The notes: a model not told the origin generated them from the sequence alone. A stretch of 64,000 nt of DNA from Legionella saoudiensis (GCF_001465875.1 NZ_LN901321.1:1-64000), one strand, 5' to 3'; shown: positions 9,223-18,933, numbered from the stretch's first letter. A program made the numbers and translations.

Positions 9223-10410
9223 TTATACTAATATATGATGTGTTGTTAAGGCCAATCCCTTTTTATAACTATTACAGGCTTGATTGGCATCACCTAATTT
9301 TTCCTGTAGCTTGCCTAGAGTCATGTATGCCAATGGCGAAGGCTCGATTTCATTTGATTGCTCAAGATAATATTTGGCCTTTCCCCATAATTGACGATTA
9401 ATACATAGTTGCCCTAAGCATAAATAAAGTTCTGCTGAATGCGCATGCTTTTTTAATAAACTCTCAGCAAAGGCAAGTTGGCTATCGTCACTGGGTAATG
9501 AGCCATAAAGCGTAATAAGTTGGGGATTAAATTCCTTACGAAGGTTGCGTCGTAATAGTTCTTTTGCCTTAGCATGTTCATTGTTCTTTAATAAGAAACG
9601 AACATACTCGGTAACGATATTGGGATCTGCTGCTAATGGCTTTGGCAAAGATTTAAATAATTGCGTTACTGCCTCTGGCTGATTTTGCTTTGTTAAATCC
9701 ATAAGCGCTTGCAAATAAGCATTATGTTGTAAGGCCTCAAACTCTTGTGGCTCAATCACATTATATCGTTTTAAGCTCGGTAGTAAGGCAATTAATTGAG
9801 GCCAATCTCGAACTTCTTGGTACAGTTGCATGAGTAGTTTTAATACATAAGGGTGCCGTGGAGCAATATCATGCAAGTGTCTTAGAGTGGCTAATGCCTG
9901 CTCCCATTGATGGTTTGCCAATTGCAATTGAGCTTGAGTAAGCTCTACGGCAATTTTTGCTTCGGGCATTGATTGTTGTGCTTCACGGAGAAAGTCATCG
10001 CGTAATTGGCTATCTCCCATTTTTTGCGCTGCACGAGCAGCGGTTAAGTAATTTAGCAGTGGGGTATCGGTGTTAGGCAGAGCCTGAATTAAATGATTTT
10101 TCGCTTTATCCCAATATCCTTCACTGTATTCGATTAATCCTTTACGTGTAATGGCCTGAGCTTTTTGCGCTAAACGTTTAGAGTGCCAACGGCTCATCGC
10201 TTTAGGGGCACGAGTAACTTTATGGCATATGCGGGCCACTAAATATAAGATAAGAAATATAAGAATTAAGCCTAAAATCATCACCCATAATGTGGTTTCA
10301 ACAGTCCAATGGTTTATAGCAATTAGCACATAGCCGGGATCTTTATTAAGCTGTACCCCTAAAATGATGGCGGCTAATAAGATAAAAAATGCAATAAAAA
10401 GACGCATCAT
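9223..10410 (-). CDS. hemY: HemY-type TPR membrane protein
   Basis: This is the gammaproteobacterial HemY: an inner-membrane protein with two N-terminal hydrophobic segments (about residues 2-20 and 42-63) followed by helical repeats of TPR type (about 95-390). It is encoded with haem-synthesis genes. It is not the oxidase also called HemY in Gram-positive bacteria. Its exact role is unsettled; it is thought to scaffold tetrapyrrole enzymes. The length of 395 residues is normal. Its start overlaps the hemX stop by four bases, and it closes the hemC-hemD-hemX-hemY operon. Confidence 0.9.
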   Translation of the reverse strand: MMRLFIAFFILLAAIILGVQLNKDPGYVLIAINHWTVETTLWVMILGLILIFLILYLVARICHKVTRAPKAMSRWHSKRLAQKAQAITRKGLIEYSEGYWDKAKNHLIQALPNTDTPLLNYLTAARAAQKMGDSQLRDDFLREAQQSMPEAKIAVELTQAQLQLANHQWEQALATLRHLHDIAPRHPYVLKLLMQLYQEVRDWPQLIALLPSLKRYNVIEPQEFEALQHNAYLQALMDLTKQNQPEAVTQLFKSLPKPLAADPNIVTEYVRFLLKNNEHAKAKELLRRNLRKEFNPQLITLYGSLPSDDSQLAFAESLLKKHAHSAELYLCLGQLCINRQLWGKAKYYLEQSNEIEPSPLAYMTLGKLQEKLGDANQACNSYKKGLALTTHHILV

Positions 10411-11543
10411 TGTGAGGTTCCTCCCTGTCCTTCTTTCTCGGCCGGCTTGGCAGTGGGCTCTTTAGAATCAATTAATTGATTTAGTAACGGTAATGCGCTA
10501 ACACCAACCTCGGGTCTTTTTTGCACTAATTGAATTTGCTGCAGTTCATTTAATTTTTTTATGAGGGCTGCGGTATTTGCTGCATTTTCATTAAAATTCT
10601 TTTTTAAAGTATTTATAGCCTGATTTAGCGCCAATTTATAGACCTCTGCATTATTATTCAGTACAGCCCATTGTGCTTCCTGTAAATTTAAGCGAATAGT
10701 TTCTTTGAGTAGGGCTTCAAGGGCTGGAGAAATAAGAGGTTTAACCTGCTCATCATTACGGCGAATGACCACGAGCTTACTTAATACATTCATGCTGTCT
10801 TGCCAGCGAAGACGCCAAACTGAAGTTTTATTTTCAGGGGTAGTAGTAGAGGTTTCTGCTGCTGGAGTTGCAGGTTTTACATCACTTAACGCCGAGGCAA
10901 TACTTAAATTCTCAAGGCTATTTTGTGCTGCATCCAATTGGCTTAAGGCTCCTGCAATATCCATTTTAGGCATTGCTTTTAATTCGGCAATGTCTTTAGC
11001 TAGTGCTTGGCGGATTTCAAACACCTTGGGATCATTTAATTGCAGTAATAACTGATCCCCTTGTTGTAATAAGCTGATGGTAGCATCAATGCTATTACTC
11101 CAGTGTGCATTAATTTGCGCTAGCTCAAGATAATAGCGAGCTTTGAGCAATTGCCAATTTTGGTTTTGATAAAAACGCTCACTCATTGCCGCTTGTAATT
11201 GCTTGTTTAGCTCTGCAAATTGGTTTTGTAAAGTAGAGCGCGTTTCTTCAAGCTTATTGGTTTTAGTCTCAAGCTGGGCTTGGGTTTTATCTTGGTTTTG
11301 CTCTAGTTTATCTAATTGCTGACTTACTCGGCTGTTTTGACGGCTCTGATTGGCTAATTGTGCTTGTAATTGCTGATTGAGTGAGAGCGAATAGAGCGAT
11401 GAGCCAAGGGCAGCAAGTGCGATTACAATAGCCCCAGCAGCTATGACTGGCTTTGTTTTAGCTCGTGGAGGATTAGTTTGCTCCATAGTCTGTGTGGGTT
11501 GTGCTTCTGCTGCTTTTTTTTGTTCTTCATTGCCATTGGTCAT
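10407..11543 (-). CDS. hemX: HemX-like membrane protein
   Basis: This is a single-pass inner-membrane protein of the HemX (uroporphyrinogen operon) family. It has a polar N-terminus rich in Gln, Thr and Pro, one membrane helix at about residues 32-54, a long Gln-rich coiled coil (55-120), then a helical periplasmic domain. It lacks the SAM-methyltransferase domain that some fused HemX proteins carry. It lies three bases after hemD and overlaps hemY by four. Its role in haem synthesis is inferred from the conserved operon position rather than from catalytic residues. Confidence 0.88.
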   Translation of the reverse strand: MTNGNEEQKKAAEAQPTQTMEQTNPPRAKTKPVIAAGAIVIALAALGSSLYSLSLNQQLQAQLANQSRQNSRVSQQLDKLEQNQDKTQAQLETKTNKLEETRSTLQNQFAELNKQLQAAMSERFYQNQNWQLLKARYYLELAQINAHWSNSIDATISLLQQGDQLLLQLNDPKVFEIRQALAKDIAELKAMPKMDIAGALSQLDAAQNSLENLSIASALSDVKPATPAAETSTTTPENKTSVWRLRWQDSMNVLSKLVVIRRNDEQVKPLISPALEALLKETIRLNLQEAQWAVLNNNAEVYKLALNQAINTLKKNFNENAANTAALIKKLNELQQIQLVQKRPEVGVSALPLLNQLIDSKEPTAKPAEKEGQGGTSQ

Positions 11544-11546
11544 AAA

Positions 11547-12302
11547 TTAATCCTTGATAACAGAGTCAAACAATGCATTCATTATCCCCTCGGGATGGCT
11601 ACGAATAATATGTTTTATTCCCAGTGAGGAGGCACTTTGAGCCAGGCGTTCACTAATAACCAGGCATGTTTTACTGCGCAGCCAATGATGAGCATCTTTA
11701 GGAAATAATTGAAAAAGATGATGCATAGACTGCTCGCTAGTTAACAGTATAATATCCACTAAATCATCGCGCCAGATTGATTTTATAAATTGAACATTTA
11801 TTTTTGGCAGGGCGCGTCGGTAAACATTTAATGCAATTAAATCAGCACCTTGTTGCAACAAGCGCTCCTCAATAAGAGGCCTGCCACCTTCTCCTTTAAA
11901 TAATAAGATTCTTTGTTGCTCGGGTTGTTGTAAGCTCGGCAGTGCTAATAAATGTTCACTGTCGGGTATTGAGGGGGTGGCATGCACCTCTACTGCAAAT
12001 TGCTTAAGGAGTGCGGCGCTACCGCTGCCAATGGCAATGACCTTAATGGTTGATGGCCAATGAATATGGGCTTGCTTTAATTGCATAAAACAATGCTGCA
12101 CCGCATTTGCACTAATAAAAATAGCTTGTTGTACACTACTTAAATCGGGTAAATGGTCAAGCCAGTTAGTTACTGTTTGTATTTCCAGCGTAGGTAACTC
12201 AATAGCGATACCTTGCGCTGCCCGGATACTGGCGCTTAATTGTTGCGCTTGCTCTTGGGGGCGGGTATTCAAAATACGTAACCCATGCAGTGAATCTGTC
12301 AT
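11547..12302 (-). CDS. hemD: Uroporphyrinogen-III synthase
   Basis: HemD closes hydroxymethylbilane into uroporphyrinogen III with inversion of ring D. The two-lobed fold is visible: an N-terminal RILNTRPQEQA strand typical of the family, a middle IAIGSGSAALLKQF stretch, and a later LLTSEQSMHHLF segment. The family has low sequence conservation, so context matters: the gene begins in a four-base overlap with hemC and is followed closely by hemX. Its 251 residues are close to the usual 245-255. Confidence 0.92.
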   Translation of the reverse strand: MTDSLHGLRILNTRPQEQAQQLSASIRAAQGIAIELPTLEIQTVTNWLDHLPDLSSVQQAIFISANAVQHCFMQLKQAHIHWPSTIKVIAIGSGSAALLKQFAVEVHATPSIPDSEHLLALPSLQQPEQQRILLFKGEGGRPLIEERLLQQGADLIALNVYRRALPKINVQFIKSIWRDDLVDIILLTSEQSMHHLFQLFPKDAHHWLRSKTCLVISERLAQSASSLGIKHIIRSHPEGIMNALFDSVIKD

Positions 12303-13234
12303 TTAGGAATCGACGCCAGAAGTTCTGCCCCACCTTCTGCAAGTAATTCTTGAGAACAACGTCTTGCTAATTGTGACGCGTCCTCCAGTGCCCCTGTTTG
12401 CTGATTGCTAAGAGCTTGTGTGCCGTCTTCATTTAATATTTTTGCGCGTAACATCAATTGATTGGCAGCGATGGGGGCGCAATAAACGGCTAAAGGCACA
12501 TGGCAGTTACCACCTAACTGGGCATTTACCTGACGTTCGGTGTGGACACAAATAGCAGAGATAGGGTCATTGAGCCCAGCTATTAACGTTTGGGTATCTT
12601 GATCATCCGCTCGGCACTCAATAGCTAATGCCCCTTGCCCACAAGCTGGGAGCATAATATGCTCAGGAATTTGTTCGCGAATCGCTTCCATAAATCCCAT
12701 GCGCTCAAGGCCTGCAGCAGCTAGAATGATGGCTTGGTATTCACCAGTCTCTAATTTCGCAAGGCGAGTATTGATATTTCCACGTAAAGGTTTAATGTAT
12801 AAGTCAGCACGATATGCTAGTAATTGCGATTGGCGTCTCAGGCTTCCTGTTCCTACTATGGCTTGAGGAGGGAGATCTTGCAAGCTGTTGTATTGTTTAC
12901 TAACCAGGACATCAAAGGGATTATCTCGTTTACAGATAGCAGCTAAACTTAAGCCCTCAGGAAATTCTGCAGGCATGTCTTTAGAAGAATGAACCGCTAT
13001 ATCTGCGCGTTTATCCAATAACGCTTCTTCTAATTCTTTGACAAATAATCCTTTTCCCCCTACTGCAAGCAGCTTATCTTTTAGAAATTTATCACCCGAA
13101 GTGGTCATCGGCACCAGTTCAATCTTTAGCATAGGCCATTGTGCTAATAACAAATCGCGCACATGGTTAGCTTGCCATAAAGCAAGAGGGCTTTGGCGGG
13201 TGGCAATACGTAGCGTTTTGATATTCATAGACAT
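12299..13234 (-). CDS. hemC: Porphobilinogen deaminase
   Basis: HemC (hydroxymethylbilane synthase) polymerises four porphobilinogens. The N-terminus has IATRQSPLALWQA, the middle has VHSSKDMP and GTGSLRRQSQL, and the cofactor-bearing Cys lies in GGNCHVPLA (usually GGSCQVP). The length of 311 residues is normal. A second in-frame ATG lies two codons downstream (MSMNIK), and either could be used; neither has a strong ribosome site. It is the first gene of the four-gene hem operon, whose promoter should lie in 13235-13300. Confidence 0.95.
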   Translation of the reverse strand: MSMNIKTLRIATRQSPLALWQANHVRDLLLAQWPMLKIELVPMTTSGDKFLKDKLLAVGGKGLFVKELEEALLDKRADIAVHSSKDMPAEFPEGLSLAAICKRDNPFDVLVSKQYNSLQDLPPQAIVGTGSLRRQSQLLAYRADLYIKPLRGNINTRLAKLETGEYQAIILAAAGLERMGFMEAIREQIPEHIMLPACGQGALAIECRADDQDTQTLIAGLNDPISAICVHTERQVNAQLGGNCHVPLAVYCAPIAANQLMLRAKILNEDGTQALSNQQTGALEDASQLARRCSQELLAEGGAELLASIPK

Positions 13235-13307
13235 TAGAACGACTTGTTAATGATGCGCTATCATAACATTTTATTTGCAGGAGCGTGAGTTAGGTATCAA
13301 GAAATGT

Positions 13308-13339
13308 AACCTGGATTAGGCATTGCCTTGATCCAGGTT
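13308..13339 (-). terminator. Hairpin after the HdeD-like gene
   Basis: AACCTGGAT (13308-13316) pairs with ATCCAGGTT (13331-13339), with an inner AGGCA/TGCCT pair in the loop. It lies nine bases beyond the stop of the minus-strand HdeD-like gene and before the hemC promoter region. The T-run on the minus strand is poor. Confidence 0.55.
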
Positions 13340-13347
13340 ATATGTTT

Positions 13348-13914
13348 TTATCTTTTGTATCCCGCACGTAGCGCAAGAGCCATGAAAATATAAGTCCAAC
13401 CGCTAACGATCATGTCTATGGCAATGAACATTCCGATAACCCATAAGCTACTCATCGGCCATTTGATAAGAATTAGAACTCCTAAAATCAGGGAAGTAAT
13501 ACCAGCAAATAATATCCAACCCCAGCCCTCAGTATCCCTTAACGAGATAGACATTGAGATGCGAGTTACGCCAATAATAATGAGTAACCAGGCAAGCATG
13601 GCAGTAATCACTGCGGATGCTAGAATAGGGTCATATAAAACCACCCCTGCCGCAATAACGTATAAAAAGGCGATAAGAATTTGCCATACAGCCCCTTTCC
13701 ATTTTTTGTATTTGAACGCATCTGCAAAATGCGATAAGCCTGAGATTAACAGCATGGCTGCAAAAAAATACATGCTCATTAAGGTCAGCATAATATCCAT
13801 GCCTAAACCAATAGTCCCAATAATCAGAAGAATTATTCCTAGTCCTAACAGCCACCCCCAATGACGTTGTAGTGAATCGACCATTGGGATCTGCATCTTT
13901 TCTGTGTTATCCAT
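13348..13914 (-). CDS. HdeD-family membrane protein
   Basis: This is a 188-residue protein made almost entirely of six hydrophobic helices in three similar pairs, matching the HdeD/DUF308 family. HdeD is linked to acid resistance in E. coli, but the molecular role of the family is not established. Gly-rich helices such as GWGWILFAGITSLILGVLILIKWP are characteristic. It stands alone, with a hairpin beyond its stop and a gap of about 200 bases to the divergent cytochrome gene. Confidence 0.88.
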   Translation of the reverse strand: MDNTEKMQIPMVDSLQRHWGWLLGLGIILLIIGTIGLGMDIMLTLMSMYFFAAMLLISGLSHFADAFKYKKWKGAVWQILIAFLYVIAAGVVLYDPILASAVITAMLAWLLIIIGVTRISMSISLRDTEGWGWILFAGITSLILGVLILIKWPMSSLWVIGMFIAIDMIVSGWTYIFMALALRAGYKR

Positions 13915-14117
13915 ATCAGTTCCTTTTGATTGTATTATTTTTTAATATAGCCTATTTTCAGGCAGTTGAGATTTCTAATATTTTGGCTCAAACTAGCTGA
14001 ATCTAAACTGCTCATAGTCTCTAAAACGATACAATTAATGAATAATTATCCGGTATGCTGGAAAAAAAGCTTACTTCTAGGTATGATTTTTAAATTGTGT
14101 TTTCGAGGTGTACGGGT

Positions 14118-14525
14118 ATGAAATGGTCTGTGGTGATGCTGTTGTCTTTTTTCTCATTTGCAGGACATGCAAATAGTGATACAGAGCGTCAGGAAACGCA
14201 ATTACGAATTCAGCCTATAGGCCAAGTTTCAGTGCAAGAACAGCCCGGTTCTGAACAGAAAACGGTTGCTGCGCCTGTCAAAAAAGAGCCAGGTGAAGAA
14301 ACTTATGAGCAGTATTGTATTGTATGTCATAAAGCGGGTTTGGCTGGTGCTCCCAAGTTTCGTGATGAGCATGATTGGAAGCCCCGTTTAGCCGGTAGAA
14401 CATTAGATGATTTGGTTGCCTCTTCAATAAAAGGTTTAAATGCGATGCCTACAAAAGGAACTTGTTTTAAGTGCAGTGAAGATGATCTGAAGGCTGCAAT
14501 TTCTTATATGTTGCCTAGATCATGA
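14118..14525 (+). CDS. Cytochrome c5-like periplasmic protein
   Basis: This is a small soluble c-type cytochrome. A signal peptide (MKWSVVMLLSFFSFAGHA) is followed by a linker of about 50 residues, then one haem site CIVCH with the axial Met probably in LNAMPTKG. A second Cys pair (CFKC) just after that is typical of the c5 family. The start at 14118 is chosen because it gives a clean signal peptide with GAGG ten bases upstream; an upstream in-frame start would spoil the signal. Its stop overlaps dsbB as ATGA. It would shuttle electrons from the bc1 complex (petABC, also in this window) to a terminal oxidase. Confidence 0.9.
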   Translation: MKWSVVMLLSFFSFAGHANSDTERQETQLRIQPIGQVSVQEQPGSEQKTVAAPVKKEPGEETYEQYCIVCHKAGLAGAPKFRDEHDWKPRLAGRTLDDLVASSIKGLNAMPTKGTCFKCSEDDLKAAISYMLPRS

Positions 14526-15037
14526 CAAAATTAAATTTTAAACGAATTCAAACATTCAATGCGGTAGTTACGTTATTTGTGCTGTTCGCATCATTTTACT
14601 TTCAATATATCGTGGGCTTGGTGCCATGCCCTTTATGTATGATGCAGCGTATTTGTGTTTTTTGCTTATTGGCCGTGATGAGTTTTAGTTTTCGGACGCA
14701 AAAAAGGGCGCATGCAATTAGCGGGTGGATAGTTTTTTTTGCCGCTTTAGGACTATTTTTTGCCGTTCGTCAGTTATGGTTGCAATCATTACCCGCAGGA
14801 CAGGTTCCTGCTTGCATGCCGGGTTTGGATATTATGATTCGCTATTTCCCATGGAAGACTGTGGCTCAAGCTATGCTCTGGGGGTCTGGAGAATGTGCTG
14901 AAGCCACTTGGCATTGGTTGGGTATTTCTATGGCTGGTTGGAGCGCAATGTATTTTATTTTTATGATTGTGATGGGGATATTTTTATTTTGGCATACTCA
15001 TCGCTCTCGCTTTGATATGATGTATTCAAAAATGTAA
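14522..15037 (+). CDS. dsbB: Disulfide bond protein DsbB
   Basis: DsbB is a four-helix inner-membrane protein that re-oxidises DsbA and passes electrons to quinone. The first redox pair is in CPLC (VPCPLCMMQR) near residues 36-39. The second pair lies in the long periplasmic loop, Cys in VPACMPGL and Cys in GSGECAEATW. The length of 171 residues is normal. It is translationally coupled to the cytochrome gene (ATGA). Dot/Icm proteins that need disulfides would depend on such a system. Confidence 0.93.
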   Translation: MTKLNFKRIQTFNAVVTLFVLFASFYFQYIVGLVPCPLCMMQRICVFCLLAVMSFSFRTQKRAHAISGWIVFFAALGLFFAVRQLWLQSLPAGQVPACMPGLDIMIRYFPWKTVAQAMLWGSGECAEATWHWLGISMAGWSAMYFIFMIVMGIFLFWHTHRSRFDMMYSKM

Positions 15038-15061
15038 TCAGTTCCCATCGTTAAATACGTG

Positions 15062-15095
15062 AGCGGGCCCATTGGCGATTAGGAGTGAGCCCGCT
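15062..15095. terminator. Inverted repeat between convergent dsbB and nagZ-like genes
   Basis: AGCGGGC (15062-15068) pairs with GCCCGCT (15089-15095) around a 20-base loop. It lies in the 75-base gap between two converging genes, so it may end transcription in both directions. No strong T-run is seen. Confidence 0.5.
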
Positions 15096-15112
15096 GTTGA
15101 TAATAAATCGAT

Positions 15113-16180
15113 CTAAATTTCTACTGTCTTATTAAATTTATCATTGGGTCCGGCAATAACTTGAACTTCCTCAACTGATTTTTTTCCATGTAAAGAATAG
15201 GGCGAACTATGTCCTTTAGAAAAACGGACCATCTGTTTTTTAAAAGCGGCAATGCGGGCAGCAGATTCAGGAGTTTGTTTAAGAGAGGAGGATTGCATTA
15301 GCTCCAATAACAATTCACGGGGTTGGTGGCATACGATTAACATATCACATCCTGCATTAAGCGCTCGTTCAGCTCTAGTTTCTAAATTGCCAATATCGGC
15401 ACCTTTCATACTTAAACAATCACTTAAAATCAATCCATTAAACCCTAACTTAGTGCGTAGGATATCGTGCAGCCAAATCTTAGAAAAACCCGCGGGATTA
15501 TCTTTATCAATCGCTTCATAGGTTACATGTGCTGGCATAATCGCAGTTAATAACCCTTTATTGATTAACTCACTAAATGGCTTTAAATCTTTTGCTTCTA
15601 ATTCTTCTAAAGATGCTGAGGAGCTAGGCATCGCAATATGCGAGTCCGATACAATAGAACCATGACCGGGAAAATGTTTTCCCACCCCAGGCATACCTGC
15701 ATCATTCATGCCTTGAATAAAGGCACCTGCTAATGCAGTAACTGCATCAGGATTTACATGAAATGCTCTATCTAAACCGGCTATAACACGGCTGTTGCCC
15801 TCTAGATCCAATATAGGGGCCAGACTCAGATCAATTGCATGGGCTAAAAGTTCTTGCGCCATGATTTTTCCATATTCTTGGGCATGAGCTAAACCTACGT
15901 CTTCATTGAGGTCATAGACCTTGCCATAGGAGCGCGCTGCCGGAATGGAGCTAAATCCCTGGCGTTGAAACCGTTGAACATTACCTCCTTCATGGTCAAC
16001 TGCAATAAAAAGGGTGGAGTTAATGCTTCTTATCTCACCAATTAATTGTGCGAGTTGTTCTGGATTAATAAAATTACGGGTAAACAAAATTATCGCGCCC
16101 ACACTTGGGTGCGCTAAAATTGTCCGCTCTATATTAGATAGCTTCGTTCCCTCTATATCAACCATGAATTGCGCTGGCAT
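15113..16180 (-). CDS. nagZ: Beta-N-acetylhexosaminidase, NagZ-like (GH3)
   Basis: This is a cytoplasmic glycoside hydrolase family 3 enzyme that removes N-acetylglucosamine from muropeptides in cell-wall recycling. It has FIAVDHEGGNVQRF, the substrate-loop KHFPGHGS followed by the Asp-Ser-His dyad (SDSH), and the nucleophile region ILSDCLSMKGA; the usual SDDLSM reads SDCLSM, but the first Asp, the expected nucleophile, is kept. The start at 16180 is chosen because GGGAG lies six bases upstream; a further in-frame ATG 33 bases upstream is less well placed. The protein is about 355 residues. Confidence 0.9.
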   Translation of the reverse strand: MPAQFMVDIEGTKLSNIERTILAHPSVGAIILFTRNFINPEQLAQLIGEIRSINSTLFIAVDHEGGNVQRFQRQGFSSIPAARSYGKVYDLNEDVGLAHAQEYGKIMAQELLAHAIDLSLAPILDLEGNSRVIAGLDRAFHVNPDAVTALAGAFIQGMNDAGMPGVGKHFPGHGSIVSDSHIAMPSSSASLEELEAKDLKPFSELINKGLLTAIMPAHVTYEAIDKDNPAGFSKIWLHDILRTKLGFNGLILSDCLSMKGADIGNLETRAERALNAGCDMLIVCHQPRELLLELMQSSSLKQTPESAARIAAFKKQMVRFSKGHSSPYSLHGKKSVEEVQVIAGPNDKFNKTVEI

Positions 16181-16383
16181 AATAATGCTCCCGTTTAACG
16201 TAACGCACGTCACCTCTCATTGTAAACTTGATGACGTAATTTAAGGTCTTAGACCTCATTACCGTTTAAATTAGCGCATGATTTTATCATAGATTGACGA
16301 AGGATTAATATTTCTGAGTATCCTTTACTGGTAATCTGAAGTCGAGTTAGCTATCATCGCCTTTTTGAATTATTTTTGACAAA

Positions 16384-17544
16384 ATGAAAAGCTTTTCTTG
16401 CGAAGTGCTGTATCGGCATTCAGCCACCAAAGCACGGGTTACCCGTGTTACCACGGCCCATGGTGAATTTATCACACCAGTATTTATGCCTGTTGGCACG
16501 CGTGCCGGTGTAAATAATATGATGCCTGCTGAGCTACAAGAAGCACATAGCCAAATTATTTTAGGAGGTAATACCTATCATATGCTATGTGCTCCAGGTA
16601 TGGAGGTTATTGAAAAAGCCGGTGGCATGCATCCTTTCATGGGATGGCATGGTCCTATGTTAACGGATAGCGGTGGCTTTCAAGTTTTTAGTTTGTCCAG
16701 AAATAAAGAAATTTGTACCATTGATGAAGAGGGGGCTCATTTTGTCTTGCCTGGCAAGCAAGGAATAATCCATATGACTCCTGAAATGTCTTTAAAAACT
16801 CAGAAGATTATTGGTGCCGATATCATTATGGCCTTTGACCAGTGTACACCAGATAGCTGTACTAAAGATGAAGTCAGCCACATTATGACGCGCACGCATC
16901 GTTGGTTAAAGCAATCAATCCATTATCATCAGCAGCATCCAGAATCTCGTTATGGCTACCAGCAAGCGCTATTTGGCATCATTCAAGGGGGCACGTTTAA
17001 GGATTTACGGCGAGAAAGTGCTGATTTTGTTTCATCTATGAATACGGATGGTCTTGCTATTGGGGGCGAGACTATCGGTTTTGATATGAACACTACCGTT
17101 GAAGTAATTCGTTGGGTGCGCGATTATTTGCCGGAAAATAAGCCGCGTTATACCATGGGGGTGGGTATGTCACCTCAAGATCTTTTGGACGTAGTTGCAG
17201 AGGGAATCGATATGTTTGACTGTGTTGCGCCAACGCGTAATGCACGACATGGAGCTTTGTATTGCGGTAAGTTAGTGCACGAAGGAAATTGGCTGCGTTT
17301 TGCCAGTGAGTATGAGAATGAACGTATTCAAATTAAGAAATCATGCTTTGCTGAAGATATGTCGCCCATTATGCCGGATTGTACTTGTTATACTTGTCGT
17401 AATTATTCACGCTCTTATTTACACCACTTAATAAAACAGAAGTCTAATCTTTTCACTGCTCTGGCGACAATTCATAACATCCATGTGATGCATGATGTTT
17501 GTGATAAAATGCGCGAGTTGGTAATTAATTCACAGGAGAAATAA
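16384..17544 (+). CDS. tgt: Queuine tRNA-ribosyltransferase
   Basis: Tgt exchanges guanine 34 of GUN-anticodon tRNAs for preQ1. The active-site segment [12 protein letters not shown] carries the catalytic Asp, [15 protein letters not shown] the second one, and the C-terminus has the zinc site CTCYTC...HH. [12 protein letters not shown] residues appear as [10 protein letters not shown]. At 386 residues it is of normal bacterial length. The gene touches ppiB by one base. With queH in this window, the organism should make queuosine rather than only salvage queuine. Confidence 0.96.
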   Translation: MKSFSCEVLYRHSATKARVTRVTTAHGEFITPVFMPVGTRAGVNNMMPAELQEAHSQIILGGNTYHMLCAPGMEVIEKAGGMHPFMGWHGPMLTDSGGFQVFSLSRNKEICTIDEEGAHFVLPGKQGIIHMTPEMSLKTQKIIGADIIMAFDQCTPDSCTKDEVSHIMTRTHRWLKQSIHYHQQHPESRYGYQQALFGIIQGGTFKDLRRESADFVSSMNTDGLAIGGETIGFDMNTTVEVIRWVRDYLPENKPRYTMGVGMSPQDLLDVVAEGIDMFDCVAPTRNARHGALYCGKLVHEGNWLRFASEYENERIQIKKSCFAEDMSPIMPDCTCYTCRNYSRSYLHHLIKQKSNLFTALATIHNIHVMHDVCDKMRELVINSQEK

Positions 17545-18038
17545 TGGTAGTTATTAGTACATCTAAAGGTGATATTCATCTTCAGTTAGATACAGAAAAT
17601 ACTCCAGTTACAGTTGAGAATTTTTTAAGTTATGTGCGCAGCGGGTTTTACGATAATACAATTTTTCATCGCGTCATTTCTGGCTTTATGATTCAAGGGG
17701 GCGGACTCGATTCCAATATGGAACAAAAGCAAACGCAAAGTCCAATTAAAAATGAAGCAAAAAATGGTAAGCCGAATAAACGGGGTACGATTGCTATGGC
17801 AAGAACTATGGACCCACATTCTGCAACAGCACAATTTTTCATTAACGTAGCAGACAATGCCTTCTTAAATTATACAGCAGACTCAATGCAAGGTTTTGGC
17901 TACTGTGTATTTGGTGAGGTAGTTGAGGGGATGGATATTGTCGATGCTATTGCTAAAGTGAAAACCGGGCAAAGCATGGGGCATGCCGATGTTCCTGTTG
18001 AAGAAGTAAGTATTCTTTCAGTTAAAGAAGTCGAGTAA
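17544..18038 (+). CDS. ppiB: Cyclophilin-type peptidyl-prolyl isomerase
   Basis: This is a cytoplasmic cyclophilin of 164 residues. Family landmarks are [14 protein letters not shown] near residues 35-48, [21 protein letters not shown], and [17 protein letters not shown]. There is no signal peptide, so it matches PpiB rather than periplasmic PpiA. It starts on the last base of the tgt stop codon and is probably translated from the same message. Confidence 0.94.
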   Translation: MVVISTSKGDIHLQLDTENTPVTVENFLSYVRSGFYDNTIFHRVISGFMIQGGGLDSNMEQKQTQSPIKNEAKNGKPNKRGTIAMARTMDPHSATAQFFINVADNAFLNYTADSMQGFGYCVFGEVVEGMDIVDAIAKVKTGQSMGHADVPVEEVSILSVKEVE

Positions 18039-18084
18039 TTGCTTATTCTTATGAATTTGCTGCATGACTGATTTTATAAATCTG

Positions 18085-18165
18085 CCGTCATGACGAGCAA
18101 AGTGAAGCAACTCAGGTTTCGTATGGCGAACTCCTGAGTTGCTTCGTCACTCCGTTCCTCGCAAT
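18085..18165. repeat. Dispersed repeat family B, inverted pair
   Basis: One half reads CCGTCATGACGAGCAAAGTG into AAGCAACTCAGG. The other half, from 18132, is its near-complement (CCTGAGTTGCTTCGTCAC, then TCCGTTCCTCGCAATG). The whole could fold into a long hairpin after ppiB. A further single copy lies at 18211-18240 (CGTCATTGCTG into GAAGCAACCCAG). Confidence 0.75.
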
Positions 18166-18210
18166 GGAAGATAAGTTAATATTTATGTCTATTTCTTAAT
18201 TTACACTTTG

Positions 18211-18240
18211 CGTCATTGCTGTAAAGGGAAGCAACCCAGA
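18211..18240 (+). repeat. Dispersed repeat family B, degenerate copy
   Basis: The unit begins CGTCATTGCTGTAAAGGGAA and ends GCAACCCAGA. It matches the outer ends of the copy at 204-233 with a changed centre. It lies in the gap between ppiB and the convergent membrane-protein gene; the rest of that gap shows nothing else. Confidence 0.6.
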
Positions 18241-18300
18241 GTTTTGTGCTGCGAGCTTCTTGCTATGTTCTTTGTATTAGGAAACTCATGAACGGAAATT

Positions 18301-18933
18301 CTATTCGCCTCGACGTTTCTTAATACTTTCCGAATAATCAAAAATAGGTATCTCAATATGAAAGAAAATAGCCAGTAGGCGTGCAATGAAAATACTTATC
18401 AGAGTAATGATTACACTAATATTTTCGGTAACTTGAAAATGATTCAGGGTAATAAAAAGCAGGGCTCCTGCAATAGCAATGACCGCATACAATTCTTTTC
18501 TCAGAACTAACGGAATGTCATTACATAAAATATCACGAAGCATCCCACCACAAATGCCGGTAATTACCCCACTAATTACGGCAATACTCGGAGACAATCC
18601 ATGATTTAATGCTTTTTGAGTGCCAATGATAACAAAGGTTGATAGGCCCAACGCATCGAGAATTAGAAAGAGTTTCATAATTTTTATTAATGAATGAGCA
18701 ATAAAAATAGTGAGAAATGCACATAAGGATGTGTATAATAAGTACTCTGGATGAAGTACCCACGTCAATGGGTAAGTATTAAACAGCGAGTCTCTTACGG
18801 TACCACCACCAAGAGCTGCAATACATGCAATAAGCATGACGCCAAAAAAATCCATTTTTTTGCGGCCGGCAGCCAGTGCACCTGTAACTGCTTCGACGCA
18901 AATGCCCATGATGAAAAGAAAATGTAACAACAT
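18301..18933 (-). CDS. TRIC/YadS-type membrane protein
   Basis: This protein of about 210 residues has seven hydrophobic segments and two copies of the family's Gly-rich kink (GGGTVRD and GGMLRDILCNDIP), the mark of the UPF0126/TRIC family. Structures of relatives suggest trimeric cation channels; some gammaproteobacterial members have been linked to glycine. The start at 18933 (MLLHFLFIMGICVEA) matches where the family normally begins. In-frame starts extend up to 19026 but add an unusual N-terminal piece that overlaps the divergent small gene's promoter area. Confidence 0.85.
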   Translation of the reverse strand: MLLHFLFIMGICVEAVTGALAAGRKKMDFFGVMLIACIAALGGGTVRDSLFNTYPLTWVLHPEYLLYTSLCAFLTIFIAHSLIKIMKLFLILDALGLSTFVIIGTQKALNHGLSPSIAVISGVITGICGGMLRDILCNDIPLVLRKELYAVIAIAGALLFITLNHFQVTENISVIITLISIFIARLLAIFFHIEIPIFDYSESIKKRRGE

